Source: Halobacteriales archaeon QH_8_64_26
GTDB taxonomy: Archaea; Halobacteriota; Halobacteria; Halobacteriales; Halococcaceae
Length of the DNA stretch: 64,000 bases
NCBI GenBank assembly: GCA_003021725.1
Contig: PXRA01000110.1
Span: 1-64,000, forward strand
Direction: 5' to 3'
The translations under genes were made by a program, and so were the position numbers. Every line of letters begins with the position of its first letter. Within the stretch, counting starts at the first letter, position 1. Shown here one piece after another: positions 12,719 to 23,362 of this stretch. The notes beneath the pieces were generated by a model. It did no database searches. It saw nothing but the letters and a program-made list of their open reading frames with translations, and was not told the origin of the DNA.

Positions 12719-15157
12719 ATGACTGCGTTTCAATCGACGCTCGGCGAGGAGCCCGACATCGCCGAGGAGCTAGCCGAGAGCCAGCGGGCGATCTCGATCG
12801 CGGAGTTCTTCGAGAAGAACAAACACATGCTCGGGTTCGACTCGGGCGCTCGGGGACTGGTCACCGCCGTCAAAGAGGCCGTGGACAACGCACTCGATGC
12901 GACCGAGGAAGCCGGCATCGCCCCCGATATCTACGTCGAGATCGCCGAATCCGGCAACTACTACACGCTCGTCGTCGAGGACAACGGGCCCGGCATCACC
13001 GCCGAGCAGGTCCCCCGCGTGTTCGGGAAGTTGCTGTATGGCTCGCGCTTCCACAAACGCGAGCAGAAACGCGGCCAGCAGGGTATCGGGATCTCCGCGG
13101 CCGTGCTTTACAGCCAGCTCACCAGTGGCTCCCCCGCGAAGATCACGAGTCGCACGTCGGGTTCGGAGCAAGCGCAGTACTTCGAGTTGATCATCGATAC
13201 GGACACGAACGAACCCGAGATCCAGGCCGAACGCGGGACGGACTGGGATCGCCCGCACGGCACCCGGATCGAACTGGAGATGGACGCGAACATGCGCGCT
13301 CGCGGCCAGCTTCGCAACTACATCAAACACACCGCCGTCGTCAATCCCCACGCCCGCATCGAACTCCGCGAACCTGGGGGAGAGTTCAAAGCCGAGCGCG
13401 GGACCGACCAACTGCCCGCCGAAACCGAAGAGATCCGGCCCCATCCCCACGGCGTCGAACTCGGGACGCTCATCAAGATGCTCGAAGCGAGCGATTCGTA
13501 CTCGCTGTCGGGCTTCCTCCAGGAGGAATTTACTCGTGTGGGCGCGACGACGGCGAAGAACGTTTTGGGAGCGTTTCGTGACCGGGAGTTCGGCCGCGAG
13601 ATAGCGTGGTCCCCGCCCGAGCGCGAGGCCTGTATCGAGGCGGTGACCGAGGTCGTGGCGAACAAATCGGCCGACGCGACCGAGACCTTCGCAGTCGCGA
13701 TCGCCAACCGAGTACTCGAACGCGATCGCCTCTGTCATCACGAGCTACGGGCGGCGATCGCGGAGGCCGCCGACGCAGCAACCGAGGAGAGCGGGACGAC
13801 CTTCGGGGACACAGTACAAGAGAAAGCGACCACAGCGGTGTGGAAGCTGGTAACCGAGAGCCGCGAGGCGGACTGCTACGAGCTCGTCGACGAGGCGACG
13901 ACCAGCCGGAAGGACGAGGCAGTCGTGCGAGCGCTCGCCCGCCGGGTCGCCGCGAAGTTCGACGGCGGTGGCAGTAGCAGTGAAGACGCTGAGAACGCGG
14001 GCGACGAGCGCGACCGGGCGACCTCCGGGACGATTCGATCCTACGTCGATCGGGCGGCGGATACGACCGTCGAGCGCGACGAGGCCGCGGTCGGCGAGAC
14101 CGCCCGCGAGAAGATCGCGGACGCGCTATGGGAGATCGGCCGCGAGGTCCCCGACGACCCGCCGAAGGTAAGCGAGGTCGCGGCCGATCGGGACACTGCC
14201 GGCCGGCTGTTAGAGGCGATGGGCGCGACCGACATCATCGCGCCGCCGACGGGGTGTCTCTCGCCGATCACCGACGATCTCCTCCGCGCCGGGCTCGAAA
14301 AGGAGTTCGACGCGGACTTCTACGCGTCGGCGACCCGCGACGCGGCAGTGCATGGCGGCGATCCGTTCATCGTCGAGGCCGGCATCGCCTACGGCGGCGA
14401 ACTCGAAAGCGAGGGAACGATCGAGCTGCTCCGGTTCGCGAACCGGGTGCCCTTGGTCTACCAGCGCGGGGCCTGTGCGACGACCGACGTAGTGAAGTCG
14501 ATCGGGTGGCGCAACTACGGGCTCGACCAGCCCGGCGGAAACGGTCTCCCTAACGGTCCCGCAGTGCTCATGCTTCACGTCGCCTCGACGAACGTTCCCT
14601 TCACGAGCGAGTCGAAAGACGCGGTCGCGAACATCCCCGAGATCGAACACGAGATCGAACTCGCGATACGGGAGGCCGCCCGCGAGCTCAAAGCCTACCT
14701 CAAGAAACAGCGCTCGATGGCCAAACGCCGGGAGAAAGCCGACGTCTTGGCGAACATCCTCCCCCGGATGGCCGAGAAGCTCACCGATGTCACCGAGCGC
14801 GAACCGCTGCGGATCGACGAGTCCCTTGCCCGAATCATGAACAACGTGCTCGTCGAACGGACCGTCGAGGACGGGCGCGTGAACGTCGTCGTCGAGAACA
14901 ACTCGACGACCAGCGAGTCCCCCACGATCACCGAGATCGTCTCGGCCGAGCCCTCCGATCTCTCCAACGGCGCGAGAGCCGTCGAGATGGACGGCGAGTG
15001 GTTCATCGAGTGGTCCCCAACGGTAGAGAGCGGCAGCGAGGCCACACTCGAATACACGCTGAACGGCGATAGCGAGGACCCGTCGTTCGATCTCGACGTC
15101 GATAGCATCGAGACCGAGAAAGTAACTCTCAATACCCAAGCCAGCCAGAGCACATGA
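12719..15157 (+). CDS. top6B: DNA topoisomerase VI subunit B
   Basis: 812-aa ORF: GHKL ATPase motifs [59 protein letters not shown]. Directly followed by top6A. Confidence 0.96.
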   Translation: MTAFQSTLGEEPDIAEELAESQRAISIAEFFEKNKHMLGFDSGARGLVTAVKEAVDNALDATEEAGIAPDIYVEIAESGNYYTLVVEDNGPGITAEQVPRVFGKLLYGSRFHKREQKRGQQGIGISAAVLYSQLTSGSPAKITSRTSGSEQAQYFELIIDTDTNEPEIQAERGTDWDRPHGTRIELEMDANMRARGQLRNYIKHTAVVNPHARIELREPGGEFKAERGTDQLPAETEEIRPHPHGVELGTLIKMLEASDSYSLSGFLQEEFTRVGATTAKNVLGAFRDREFGREIAWSPPEREACIEAVTEVVANKSADATETFAVAIANRVLERDRLCHHELRAAIAEAADAATEESGTTFGDTVQEKATTAVWKLVTESREADCYELVDEATTSRKDEAVVRALARRVAAKFDGGGSSSEDAENAGDERDRATSGTIRSYVDRAADTTVERDEAAVGETAREKIADALWEIGREVPDDPPKVSEVAADRDTAGRLLEAMGATDIIAPPTGCLSPITDDLLRAGLEKEFDADFYASATRDAAVHGGDPFIVEAGIAYGGELESEGTIELLRFANRVPLVYQRGACATTDVVKSIGWRNYGLDQPGGNGLPNGPAVLMLHVASTNVPFTSESKDAVANIPEIEHEIELAIREAARELKAYLKKQRSMAKRREKADVLANILPRMAEKLTDVTEREPLRIDESLARIMNNVLVERTVEDGRVNVVVENNSTTSESPTITEIVSAEPSDLSNGARAVEMDGEWFIEWSPTVESGSEATLEYTLNGDSEDPSFDLDVDSIETEKVTLNTQASQST

Positions 15158-16296
15158 GTTCCGACACCGACATCGATACCGACACTGATGGGGACCCGAA
15201 AGCCGAGACCGATGTGGAAGACCGGGAAGCCCGCGAGCGTCTCATCGACCTCGCGGCGGCCTTCTACGACCAGTTCGCCGCGGGCGACGTCCCGACGATG
15301 GCCATCCCCACGCGAACGAAAAGTAATATCGAGTACGACGAGGACGCCGAAGTCTGGGTCTACGGCGACCGGGAGAGCACCCGCAGCGCGAACTCCGTCC
15401 GTGGGGCCCGCAAGCTGCTGAAAGCGATCTACACGATCGACTTCCTCGCCCAACAGCTAGAGGAAGATCGCTCCTCGACACTGCGTGAACTCTATTACCT
15501 CTCCGAAAGCTGGGACGAAACGGAAGCGCAGTTCGCCGACCAGGACGAGTCGAACCAGCTCGTCGAGGACTTAGAGATCGTCTCCTCGGTCACCCGCGAG
15601 GACTTCCACATGCGCCCGGAAGAGTCGGGCGCGACGCTCATGGGCCCGCTGCGCCTCCGCGAGCAGACCCGGCGCGGCGAGCGGGAGATCCACTGTCAGG
15701 AGGACGTCGGCGAAGGCGGCTATCAGATCCCGAACAACCCGGACACGATCGACTTCCTCGGATGTGACGCGGAGTTCGTCCTCTGTGTCGAGACGGGCGG
15801 GATGCGCGATCGCCTCGTCGAAAACGGCTTCGACGACGACTACAGGACGATGATCGTCCACCTCAAGGGCCAGCCCGCCCGGGCGACCCGCCGGATCACC
15901 AAGCGGCTGCGCGACGAACTCGGTCTCCCGGTATTGGTCTTCACTGACGGGGACCCCTGGAGTTACCGGATCTACGGATCGATCGCCTATGGCTCGATCA
16001 AATCCGCCCACCTCTCGGAGTACTTAGCGACCCCCGAAGCCCGGTTCGTCGGCATTCAACCAAGCGACATCGTCGAGTACGACCTGCCGACCGATCCCCT
16101 CTCGGATTCGGACGTCAACGCCTTGGAAAACGAGTTAGAGGATCCCCGCTTTCAGACGGACTATTGGCGCGAAGAGATCGAACTGCAACTCGACATCGGC
16201 AAGAAGGCCGAACAACAATCGCTCGCCTCGCGGGGGCTCGATTTCGTGACCGAGACCTACCTCCCCGAACGGCTCTCGGCAATGGGCGTCTTGTAA
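15154..16296 (+). CDS. top6A: DNA topoisomerase VI subunit A
   Basis: 380-aa [13 protein letters not shown] (active-site Tyr), [23 protein letters not shown] (Toprim). ATGA overlap with top6B. Confidence 0.96.
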   Translation: MSSDTDIDTDTDGDPKAETDVEDREARERLIDLAAAFYDQFAAGDVPTMAIPTRTKSNIEYDEDAEVWVYGDRESTRSANSVRGARKLLKAIYTIDFLAQQLEEDRSSTLRELYYLSESWDETEAQFADQDESNQLVEDLEIVSSVTREDFHMRPEESGATLMGPLRLREQTRRGEREIHCQEDVGEGGYQIPNNPDTIDFLGCDAEFVLCVETGGMRDRLVENGFDDDYRTMIVHLKGQPARATRRITKRLRDELGLPVLVFTDGDPWSYRIYGSIAYGSIKSAHLSEYLATPEARFVGIQPSDIVEYDLPTDPLSDSDVNALENELEDPRFQTDYWREEIELQLDIGKKAEQQSLASRGLDFVTETYLPERLSAMGVL

Positions 16297-16416
16297 CCGG
16301 AAATCGATTCGAGAGCCCTCGTCGTTCCCTGCTCACTCCAACGCTCGCTCTGTAATCGCACCACCACCGAATTATTTCGTCCCACCTAAAAATAGAAACG
16401 CTCTTCCGCTTTAGGC

Positions 16417-17632
16417 GTGCCGAAAACCGTACGACACGCGATTTCGACGCGAGCAGGCGACGATTCCTCGCGAGCGGCGCGCTCGTGGGTGCCGGGGCGC
16501 TCGCCGGTTGCACAGGACGCGGTGACTCCGGCGGCGGAACGAACGGCCCGAAGGGCTCCGGGGACACGAACGCGACGAGCGGCGGCAACGCGACGGCTGG
16601 CGGCGGAGGGAGTTCCTACTCGGTATCGATGGCGCCGATGGGGAAAGTGACCTTCGAGTCGGTGCCGGAGGCGTGGGTCGCGAACAACGGCAGTTGGGCC
16701 GACATGGGCGTTGCGCTCGGCCTCGAACCACCCGAAGCCCTCTGGCTCACCTCACGATATCACACCCAGTACTACGATTCGATCCCCGGCGTTGCCGTCG
16801 ACAAAAGCGAGATGGTCTCGTTGTATCAGGGCAGCGTCAGCAAGGAGCTGTTCTGCGAACCCGACGGCGACATCCACGTCATGGACCCGAACTTCCTGCT
16901 GAACCGCTTCGAGGAATGGAAGCGAGCGGACGTCGATGAGATCGAAGAGAACGTCGCGCCGTTTTTCGGCAATAGCATCTACGCCCAGCACTATCCCCGG
17001 CACGACGATTACCGGTACTACAGCCTGTACGAAGCGTTCGAGACGCTCTCGCGGGCCTTCAAGCGCGGGGATCACTACCGAGCCTTCGAGGAACTCCACG
17101 CCGAGTTCCGTGCGAACTCGCGCCGGTGATTCCGGGAGGGAAGAAACGGCCCTCGGTCGCGGTTCTCTGGGGCGTCGGCGATCGGCCCGAGGAGTTCTAT
17201 CCCTACGTCGGCGGCGGGACCGGTTTCAAACATCTGCGTGACCTGAAGGTGAGCGACGCGCTCGCCGAGACCGACATCAAGGACTTCCATGGGAGTCGGG
17301 CGGCGATCGACCTCGAGACGCTGTTAGAGGTCGATCCCGAAGTGCTCATGCTCCGCGGTTACGAATCGATGACCCGGAAGAAGTTCCTGAACACGGTCGT
17401 CGAGTTCCTCCGGAATCACGGGACTGCGAGTGCGCTCACCGCCGTGAAACACGGCGAGGTGTACCGTGCCGGCGGCCTGTATCAAGGGCCGATCACGAAC
17501 CTCGTGCTTACCGAGCGGGCCGCCGGGCAGCTCTACGGCGTCGAGAAGGAACTGTTCGACCGCGAGCGCGTCAGCGATATAGTGAAGGGGGAACTCCGAG
17601 CGATATGGACACCGAAGTCGATTACGACGTAA
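16417..17632 (+). pseudogene. Tat-exported siderophore/iron-type ABC transporter substrate-binding protein, frameshifted
   Basis: Tat signal and lipobox (SRRRFLASGALVGAGALAGC) lie in a frame without an upstream ATG/GTG start. The first ORF ends at 17129 and homologous-looking sequence continues in another frame from 17126 (MIPGGKKRPSVAVLWGVGDRPEEFYPYVGGGTGFKHLRDL). Confidence 0.75.
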
Positions 17633-18345
17633 TAATCGTCGGCGGCGGCGTCGCCGGGCTCTCGGCCGGGATCTTTACAGCCCGGCACGACCTCGAAACG
17701 CTCGTCGTCGATTCGGGCGCATCGATTCTACGCCGGAACGCCCACTTGGGGAACTACCCGGGTTTCCCGGCCGGCGTCAACGCACGGCTCCTCCTGGAGA
17801 TGACCGGCGAGCAGGCCGAGCGAGCGGGCTGTGAGCGACTCCGGGGAGAGGCTCGGAGGGTGGCGAGCAGTGAAGACGGGTTCACCGTCGTGACGGCCGA
17901 GGGCGACCGGTACGGCACCGAGCACGTGATCGCCGCGACGAAGAACGCGACCGACTTCCTCGAACCCCTCGAGGGGATCGAACTCACGGAGCGGGGAAAG
18001 ACCTTCATCGCCTGTGATGAGCGCGGACGGACGGGCGTTCCCGGCCTCTACGTGGCCGGTCGACTCGCGGGCAAGCCCCACCAGGCGATCGTGAGCGCCG
18101 GACACGGTGCTGAGGTCGCGGTCACGCTCTTAGAGGACGCCGAACGGCCGTTCTATCACGACTGGACCACCCCCGAGGGGTATTTCACCGACCGTGACCG
18201 GGAAGTGCCCCCCGGCTGTGAGGAAATCGACGAGTCCGAGCGCTACCGCCGGGAGGACGAGTCCCGCGCCGTAACGAGCGAGTACTTCGCCGAGCGCCAC
18301 CCCGACGGGCAAGTCACGCACCCGAGCCTGGAGGACTCGGGGTAA
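17605..18345 (+). CDS. NAD(P)/FAD-dependent oxidoreductase, thioredoxin-reductase-like
   Basis: [32 protein letters not shown]... [29 protein letters not shown]. Confidence 0.88.
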   Translation: MDTEVDYDVIIVGGGVAGLSAGIFTARHDLETLVVDSGASILRRNAHLGNYPGFPAGVNARLLLEMTGEQAERAGCERLRGEARRVASSEDGFTVVTAEGDRYGTEHVIAATKNATDFLEPLEGIELTERGKTFIACDERGRTGVPGLYVAGRLAGKPHQAIVSAGHGAEVAVTLLEDAERPFYHDWTTPEGYFTDRDREVPPGCEEIDESERYRREDESRAVTSEYFAERHPDGQVTHPSLEDSG

Positions 18346-18377
18346 CGCCGCGCCGAACCCACCCTACCCCGCTCCGC

Positions 18378-18503
18378 GATCGCGAGGTCGGCAGCCTGAG
18401 CGGCGGACAGAAACGGCCCGTCTGGATCGCAATGGTACTCGCCCAGCGGACGGACGTCCTCCTTTTGGACGAGCCAACGACGTTTCTCGACTCACACCAT
18501 TAG
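18378..18503 (+). pseudogene. fragment of siderophore-type ABC transporter ATPase
   Basis: Frame from 18378 reads [44 protein letters not shown] signature plus Walker B, with no Walker A upstream. Confidence 0.85.
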
Positions 18504-19060
18504 CTATTGATCGAGTTCGGCACACCGATTTCGCGGGCGCACAGAAGCTTCCCGTGGTCCTCGAAGGTACCCGCAGGGGAGTCCGCAGTCGCGATGCCGA
18601 TACCGGGTTCGGGTCGCCGAAGCGCGTGAGCGAGTAATAGAGGACGTAACGGCCGTCGATACGTGCGACGTCGGGTGCCCACAGTCCCTCGCCGGGTTTC
18701 CAGTCGGGCTTTTCGGCGAACGCTTCCCCGACGTACTCCTAATCTGTGAGGTTCGTCGTGCGGAGGATCGGTACGAGTCGCCGCGTCCGGCCGTCGTCCC
18801 ACGTCTGGTGGGTCCCGTAGGCGTGGACGGCCTCGCCCACCCACACGAGTCCCGGATCGGGGAAGACCCGCTCGAAAACGGGGTTGTGGTAGGTGGCGGG
18901 CGTTTCCGTGCTCGACGCCGTCTCGGAGGTCGGCGTCGGGCGCTTCGGCGAGGGGTCGGCTTCGGTGCCCGAGGAAGGGTCGGCGAGACAGCCAGCCATC
19001 GCGATCACCGAGGGGCTGGCGGCGAGAACGCCGGTGTGTGAGGAACACTCGGCGGTTCAC
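18500..19060 (-). pseudogene. GH43-like (arabinanase-type) secreted glycosidase remnant
   Basis: Minus strand: MNRRVFLT / AASPSVIAMAGCLADPSS...YHNPVFERVFPDPGLVWVGEAVHAYGTHQTWDDG...NLTD*EYVGEAFAEKPDWKPGEGLWAPDVARIDGRYVLYYSLTRFGDPNP / GIGIATADSPAGTFEDHG. One in-frame TAG and two frame changes. Confidence 0.75.
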
Positions 19061-19297
19061 GGTGTCGGGGTGACCGCTGCACGCGAAAGAGCGTTTCGCG
19101 GCAGGGGACGCCGGAACGGGGCTACGTGTGCGGTGTTCGGCTACGCATGTCGAGAGAACGTTCGGGCCGTTCCCCCCGTCGTGTCGATACCGTACCGTCC
19201 GATCGGTGTGTGCGCACAGCGGTTCTCGGTGCCTGTATCGCCGTTGTTCGCCGCCCCTCCGTCGTCCGGCGGCTGTCGTCGGCGATCGAGTACCCGT

Positions 19298-20038
19298 TTA
19301 ACTGGAACGCTCGTCGAGTACGACCGGCACTCCGCGGCCGGCGACGTCGGCGGCGAACGCGGCCGAGTCGGCTTCCAGGGCCTCGAAGGTGTTGTAGTGG
19401 ATCGGCACTACGAGACCCGGATCGAGGCTCTCAGCGAGATCGGCAGCACCGTGGCGATCCATCGTAAAGGAGCTGCTGATCGAGGGCAGAAACAGCGAGA
19501 CAGCGAGTTCGTAGTGAGCGTCGAGTACGTCCGAATCGCCGGGCCAGAACACCCGAGAACTGCCGATATCGAGCAGGTACCCACAGCCGAAGCCCTCCGG
19601 ATGGATCGGCTCGCCGCCGCTCGTGTTCGGGCCGTCGGGGTGGTTGTAGGCGGGCAGGGTCTCGATACCTACCCCCTCGACGACGTACTCCTCGTGTGCG
19701 CCGATCCGCACGACCTCGCCGGGGAGATCCTCGATTCCATCGACGTCGCGATCGATACGCGCTGGATCGACGGCGTCGTAGAGCACGATCGTGGCATCGT
19801 CGCTCGCGACACGGGCAATAGCGTCGGAATCGTAGTGGTGGTCGTGGGTGATACAGACGAGATCGCCGTCGCGCGCGTCGTAGTCGGTGCCTGGCGGATG
19901 AGCGGTCTCCCCGTCCCAGTCCCCGGTGAGGGTGCCGTAGCGGCCGGGATCGAGGTAGGCGATGAAGTCCTCGTGTTCGATACGGACGGTCGCATAGCCC
20001 AGCCAACTCACCGATAGATCGTCATAGCGGATCGTCAT
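19298..20038 (-). CDS. MBL-fold metallo-hydrolase
   Basis: ORF MTIRYDDLSVSWLGYATVRIEHEDFIAYLDPG... CITHDHHYDSDAI... HPEGFGCGYLLDIGSSRVFWPGDSD. Confidence 0.88.
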   Translation of the reverse strand: MTIRYDDLSVSWLGYATVRIEHEDFIAYLDPGRYGTLTGDWDGETAHPPGTDYDARDGDLVCITHDHHYDSDAIARVASDDATIVLYDAVDPARIDRDVDGIEDLPGEVVRIGAHEEYVVEGVGIETLPAYNHPDGPNTSGGEPIHPEGFGCGYLLDIGSSRVFWPGDSDVLDAHYELAVSLFLPSISSSFTMDRHGAADLAESLDPGLVVPIHYNTFEALEADSAAFAADVAGRGVPVVLDERSS

Positions 20039-20224
20039 ACCACCGAGTAGAGCCCCTTCGTCCAAAGCTTTCGGGTCCGAGAGGGGACGACGTGGTGCAG
20101 CGTCCCGGAAGGATCGATCGCGGGCGACCCCGAAGCGCCGGGACTATCTCGGAGACCGTCAGGACGGGTTCGCTCCTTGGGAGAGTGGCGGGGATTCAAG
20201 TCGGTCCGTAGCTACCACCAGGAC

Positions 20225-21802
20225 ATGTCGGGGCTGGAGTCGGACTCGGAATCAGGGTCAGGGTCGGAACCGGAAGCAAGGTCGGAGCCCGAATCGGAGC
20301 TCGCCGAACAGGTCGCCGACGCGATCGCGATCGACCCGGCGGAGTTTCAAGTACGAGCCGACGAGGAAACCGCCGTCCTCAAAGAGGAGCTCGCGGCGGG
20401 CACCTTCGATAACCCCCAGGCGATGCTCGGGCTCGAATACGAGTTCTACGCCGTCGATGGGGAAACGAAAACCCTGGCCCGGGTTCCCCGGCGGCTGCTC
20501 CAGTTCATCGGCTTCGAGAAGGAACTCGGCTTGCACAACGCCGAGATGTGTGCGAACCCCCAGCCCTTCAACGAGTACGGCTTGCATGCCAAGGAATCGG
20601 AGGTCCGCGCCCAGTTGCTCACCGCGCTTCGCAGCATCGATCGGGAGGGATTGCGCCTCATCAGCGACGCGGTGTGGACGATCCCCTCCGAGAACACGAA
20701 CGCTCGAACGTATCTCACCGAGTACGTCGACCACAGCGGAGTCCGAATCGCGACGAACATGAGCGCCTCCGTGCGCTACCACGCGATGGGCAACACCACC
20801 GAGGAGGGCGCGGTCGTCATGAGCGTCGATACTCCCCACGTCTCGATCGCCGCCGAGACCGTCATGCCCGAAAGTCTCATCACCTCGATCCAACCCCACT
20901 ACCAGCTCCGCCAGGCCGACGACCTCCCTGACTTCTTCACCTACGCGCTGCGGGTCGCCGGTCCCCTGCTCGCTCTGGGAGTCAATTCGCCCTTCTTCCC
21001 GCCTGATCTCTACGAGGAGGGCGTCGCCCCCGAGACGATCCTCGAGGACGCCTGGCTGGAAAACCGGGTCCACGTCTTCGAGTCCATCCTCAATCCGGAG
21101 GGCGGACGCAGCAAGGTCCGATTCCCCCGGGACCTCGATTCGGTCGACGAAGCGATCGATCGGATCGCGGGCGATACGACGATCGTCCCGATGCCCGTCG
21201 AGGGCTCCGATCGCTTCGACGACGCCTTTCGTACCCTGCGGCGCAAACACGGCACCTACTGGCGCTGGATTCGACCGGTCTTCGACGGCACGGATCGATC
21301 GAGCGCGAACGCCCGCATCGAGTTCCGACCGATCCCCGGCCAGCCTACGATCCGGGACTCGATCGCCTTCCTGGCCGTGTTCGCCGGTCTCATGGAGAGC
21401 CTCCCGCCTCGCGAGCACCCGGTTTCGGATCTCGACTGGCGCGACGCTCACGATAACTTCTACCGGGCGATGGGCGAGGGCCTGGAGTCGAAACAGATCT
21501 GGATCACGAACGACGGCCGCGAGACGACCGACCTACGGACGATCTACGACGACATCTTCGCCCACGCCGAGGACGGCCTCACCCGCCGCGGGCTCTCGGA
21601 GCAAGAGGCCGCGAAGTATCTCTGGCCGCTCAAACAGCGCGTTCGCAAAGGTATCACGCCCGCCGACTGGAAGAAGGCCGAAGTCGAACAGCGCCTCGAC
21701 GATGGCGACTCGCTCGAGGAGGCGATCTATGGCATGCAACGCGCCTATATCGACCGGCAGGAGGACACCTTGCTCGAAGGCGGGTTTACCGACTGGTTCT
21801 AA
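20225..21802 (+). CDS. glutamate-cysteine ligase family protein (haloarchaeal GshA-like)
   Basis: ORF: LGLEYEFYAVDGETKTL, LGLHNAEMCANPQPFNEYGLHAKE, NARIEFRPIPGQPTIRD. Acidic Ser-rich N-terminus. Confidence 0.75.
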   Translation: MSGLESDSESGSGSEPEARSEPESELAEQVADAIAIDPAEFQVRADEETAVLKEELAAGTFDNPQAMLGLEYEFYAVDGETKTLARVPRRLLQFIGFEKELGLHNAEMCANPQPFNEYGLHAKESEVRAQLLTALRSIDREGLRLISDAVWTIPSENTNARTYLTEYVDHSGVRIATNMSASVRYHAMGNTTEEGAVVMSVDTPHVSIAAETVMPESLITSIQPHYQLRQADDLPDFFTYALRVAGPLLALGVNSPFFPPDLYEEGVAPETILEDAWLENRVHVFESILNPEGGRSKVRFPRDLDSVDEAIDRIAGDTTIVPMPVEGSDRFDDAFRTLRRKHGTYWRWIRPVFDGTDRSSANARIEFRPIPGQPTIRDSIAFLAVFAGLMESLPPREHPVSDLDWRDAHDNFYRAMGEGLESKQIWITNDGRETTDLRTIYDDIFAHAEDGLTRRGLSEQEAAKYLWPLKQRVRKGITPADWKKAEVEQRLDDGDSLEEAIYGMQRAYIDRQEDTLLEGGFTDWF

Positions 21803-21842
21803 CGACCCACTTCTTCCGGGTCGGGTATCCTCGCTCGTGGTT

Positions 21843-22073
21843 CGAAAGACGCCTCCGGCGTCTTTCGTCATGCCGAGAAACGCGAAGCGTTTCTCGTAGC
21901 ACTCTCTCGTCATCTGCTCACGGGCCTCGCGAGGCGGTTTCCACCGCCTCGAATTCGCGGCGCGGAGCGCCGCGCACTGCCCGTTCGCAGGTTCGTGGGA
22001 CTCTGCGAGTCCCACGCTCATCACGGAAGACACTCCGACGGAGTGTCTTTCGAACGACTTCGCGGCTCGTTCG
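21843..22073. repeat. array of seven consecutive short hairpins
   Basis: CGAAAGACGCC-TCC-GGCGTCTTTCG; CGAGAAACGC-GAA-GCGTTTCTCG; CGAGGCGGT-TTCC-ACCGCCTCG; CGCGGCGC-GGA-GCGCCGCG; CGTGGGACTC-TGC-GAGTCCCACG; AAGACACTCC-GAC-GGAGTGTCTT; CGAACGA-N9-TCGTTCG. Confidence 0.9.
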
Positions 22074-22179
22074 CGGAGAATCGCTCGCTGGCGCTCGCGG
22101 ATGCTCTCGTCCGTCTGCAATTAGATTGGGCAGCGCGACGTCCACAGCTACTAGTTAGTTTTTAGTCAATTCCCGTGGT

Positions 22180-22716
22180 TTGACTCGTACGGGTGTCCGT
22201 CGTCTCAGAGGGCTGGACGACATACGGGCTGTTATCAGAGCACACGGGTTAGCGTGGCAGGAAGCATACGAGGGCGTATTACCGGAGGACGTTCTCGACC
22301 AATCGGTGGTCGATCCGACGGAGGAGCAGGTACAGGGATGGTACGAACAGGTCCGTAACCACAGCGATCAGTTCCTCGTCGCCGAAGTTGACGGAACCAT
22401 TCGAGGCTACGCGTATTTCCGATGGAGCGATGCAGAGACGAAAGGTTTCGTCGGCGAGGATGAAGCAGGACTCAAGGAGATCTACGTCGATCCTAATTAC
22501 TGGCGCGAAGGAATCGGAACGGAACTTCTCGAACGCGGTCTCGACGTTCTCCCCGACGACGTGACCGCGCTCAAACTCGAAATGCTGTCGGGGAACGAGG
22601 CTGGCCGGAAATTCTACGAGAAACACGGCTTCGAGCGGACGGACACGAGTGAATTCGAGATCGGAGATCGGCTGTATCAAACGGACATCTACACGCTACA
22701 ACTCCAGCCTGCATAA
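22180..22716 (+). CDS. GNAT family N-acetyltransferase
   Basis: ORF: LKEIYVDPNYWREGIGTELLERGLDVL...LEMLSGNEAGRKFYEKHGFERTD. Exact start uncertain. Confidence 0.9.
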   Translation: MTRTGVRRLRGLDDIRAVIRAHGLAWQEAYEGVLPEDVLDQSVVDPTEEQVQGWYEQVRNHSDQFLVAEVDGTIRGYAYFRWSDAETKGFVGEDEAGLKEIYVDPNYWREGIGTELLERGLDVLPDDVTALKLEMLSGNEAGRKFYEKHGFERTDTSEFEIGDRLYQTDIYTLQLQPA

Positions 22717-22834
22717 AAAACGAGATGCTATAAAACACCCGCAAGCAGATGACGAGAGAGCGGTGCTCTCTCGAACGACAGCGCGGGAGGTGCAGTCCGA
22801 AACCCATAATCGACCGGCCGATGAACTATCGCTA

Positions 22835-23359
22835 ATGGCAGACGACGATGAAGAGGAGCGCGAACCCGTAGTCGAGCTCGGCGATGGGCCCCGCGTCGAG
22901 GGCGCACCGCTCGCACGGGTCAGTTCGCGACTGACCTGGGGCATCGAGAAGAGTCGGGTCGCAGCGCGCGAGGGCGACACCGAGATCCGCACCCCCGGCG
23001 GCCCGAAGCGGCTCGGCGACGTGCTCGACTCGGTCGATACCACCTACTTCACGCGCCGCCAGGACTTCGAGGACACGATCGAGGGAGCCGTCGGCACCGG
23101 TCCGATCCCGACCGCTGAGGACGAGGGGAGCGCCGATACCGATAGCTCTGATACTGACGGCACCGACACCGAGGGTGAGAACGGCGACGACACCGACCTC
23201 CGATCGGGAACCGATGCTGAGCAGGGAACCGATACCGAATCGCGGGCGAAAACGCAGGGCGAGGCCCACGCCGAGACGAGTTCGGCGACCGATTCGGACT
23301 CGGCGATCGAGGAAGGGAGAACCGACGCGGAGGGAGACGACGCCGGTTCCGAGGACTAA
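22835..23359 (+). CDS. DUF5789-like acidic protein
   Basis: ORF MADDDEEEREPVVELGDGPRVEGAPLARVSSRLTWGIEKSRV...RTPGGPKRLGDVLDSVDTTYFTRRQDF. Asp/Thr-rich low-complexity C-terminus. Confidence 0.65.
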   Translation: MADDDEEEREPVVELGDGPRVEGAPLARVSSRLTWGIEKSRVAAREGDTEIRTPGGPKRLGDVLDSVDTTYFTRRQDFEDTIEGAVGTGPIPTAEDEGSADTDSSDTDGTDTEGENGDDTDLRSGTDAEQGTDTESRAKTQGEAHAETSSATDSDSAIEEGRTDAEGDDAGSED

Positions 23360-23362
23360 GAC

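Noticed and set aside
18739-19008. 89-aa minus ORF as an independent small lipoprotein
   Set aside because: It continues in frame past a TAG into recognisable GH43-like sequence, so it is a pseudogene piece.
21533-22120. 195-aa minus-strand ORF through the hairpin array (MQTDESIRERQRAIL...)
   Set aside because: It runs into the antisense of the GshA-like gene, and its sequence is explained by the inverted-repeat array. I treat it as a spurious ORF, although similar peptides could be annotated elsewhere.
22051-22140. A single intrinsic terminator after the GshA-like gene
   Set aside because: The region holds an ordered series of hairpins without a dominant U-tract, so a simple terminator does not explain the structure.
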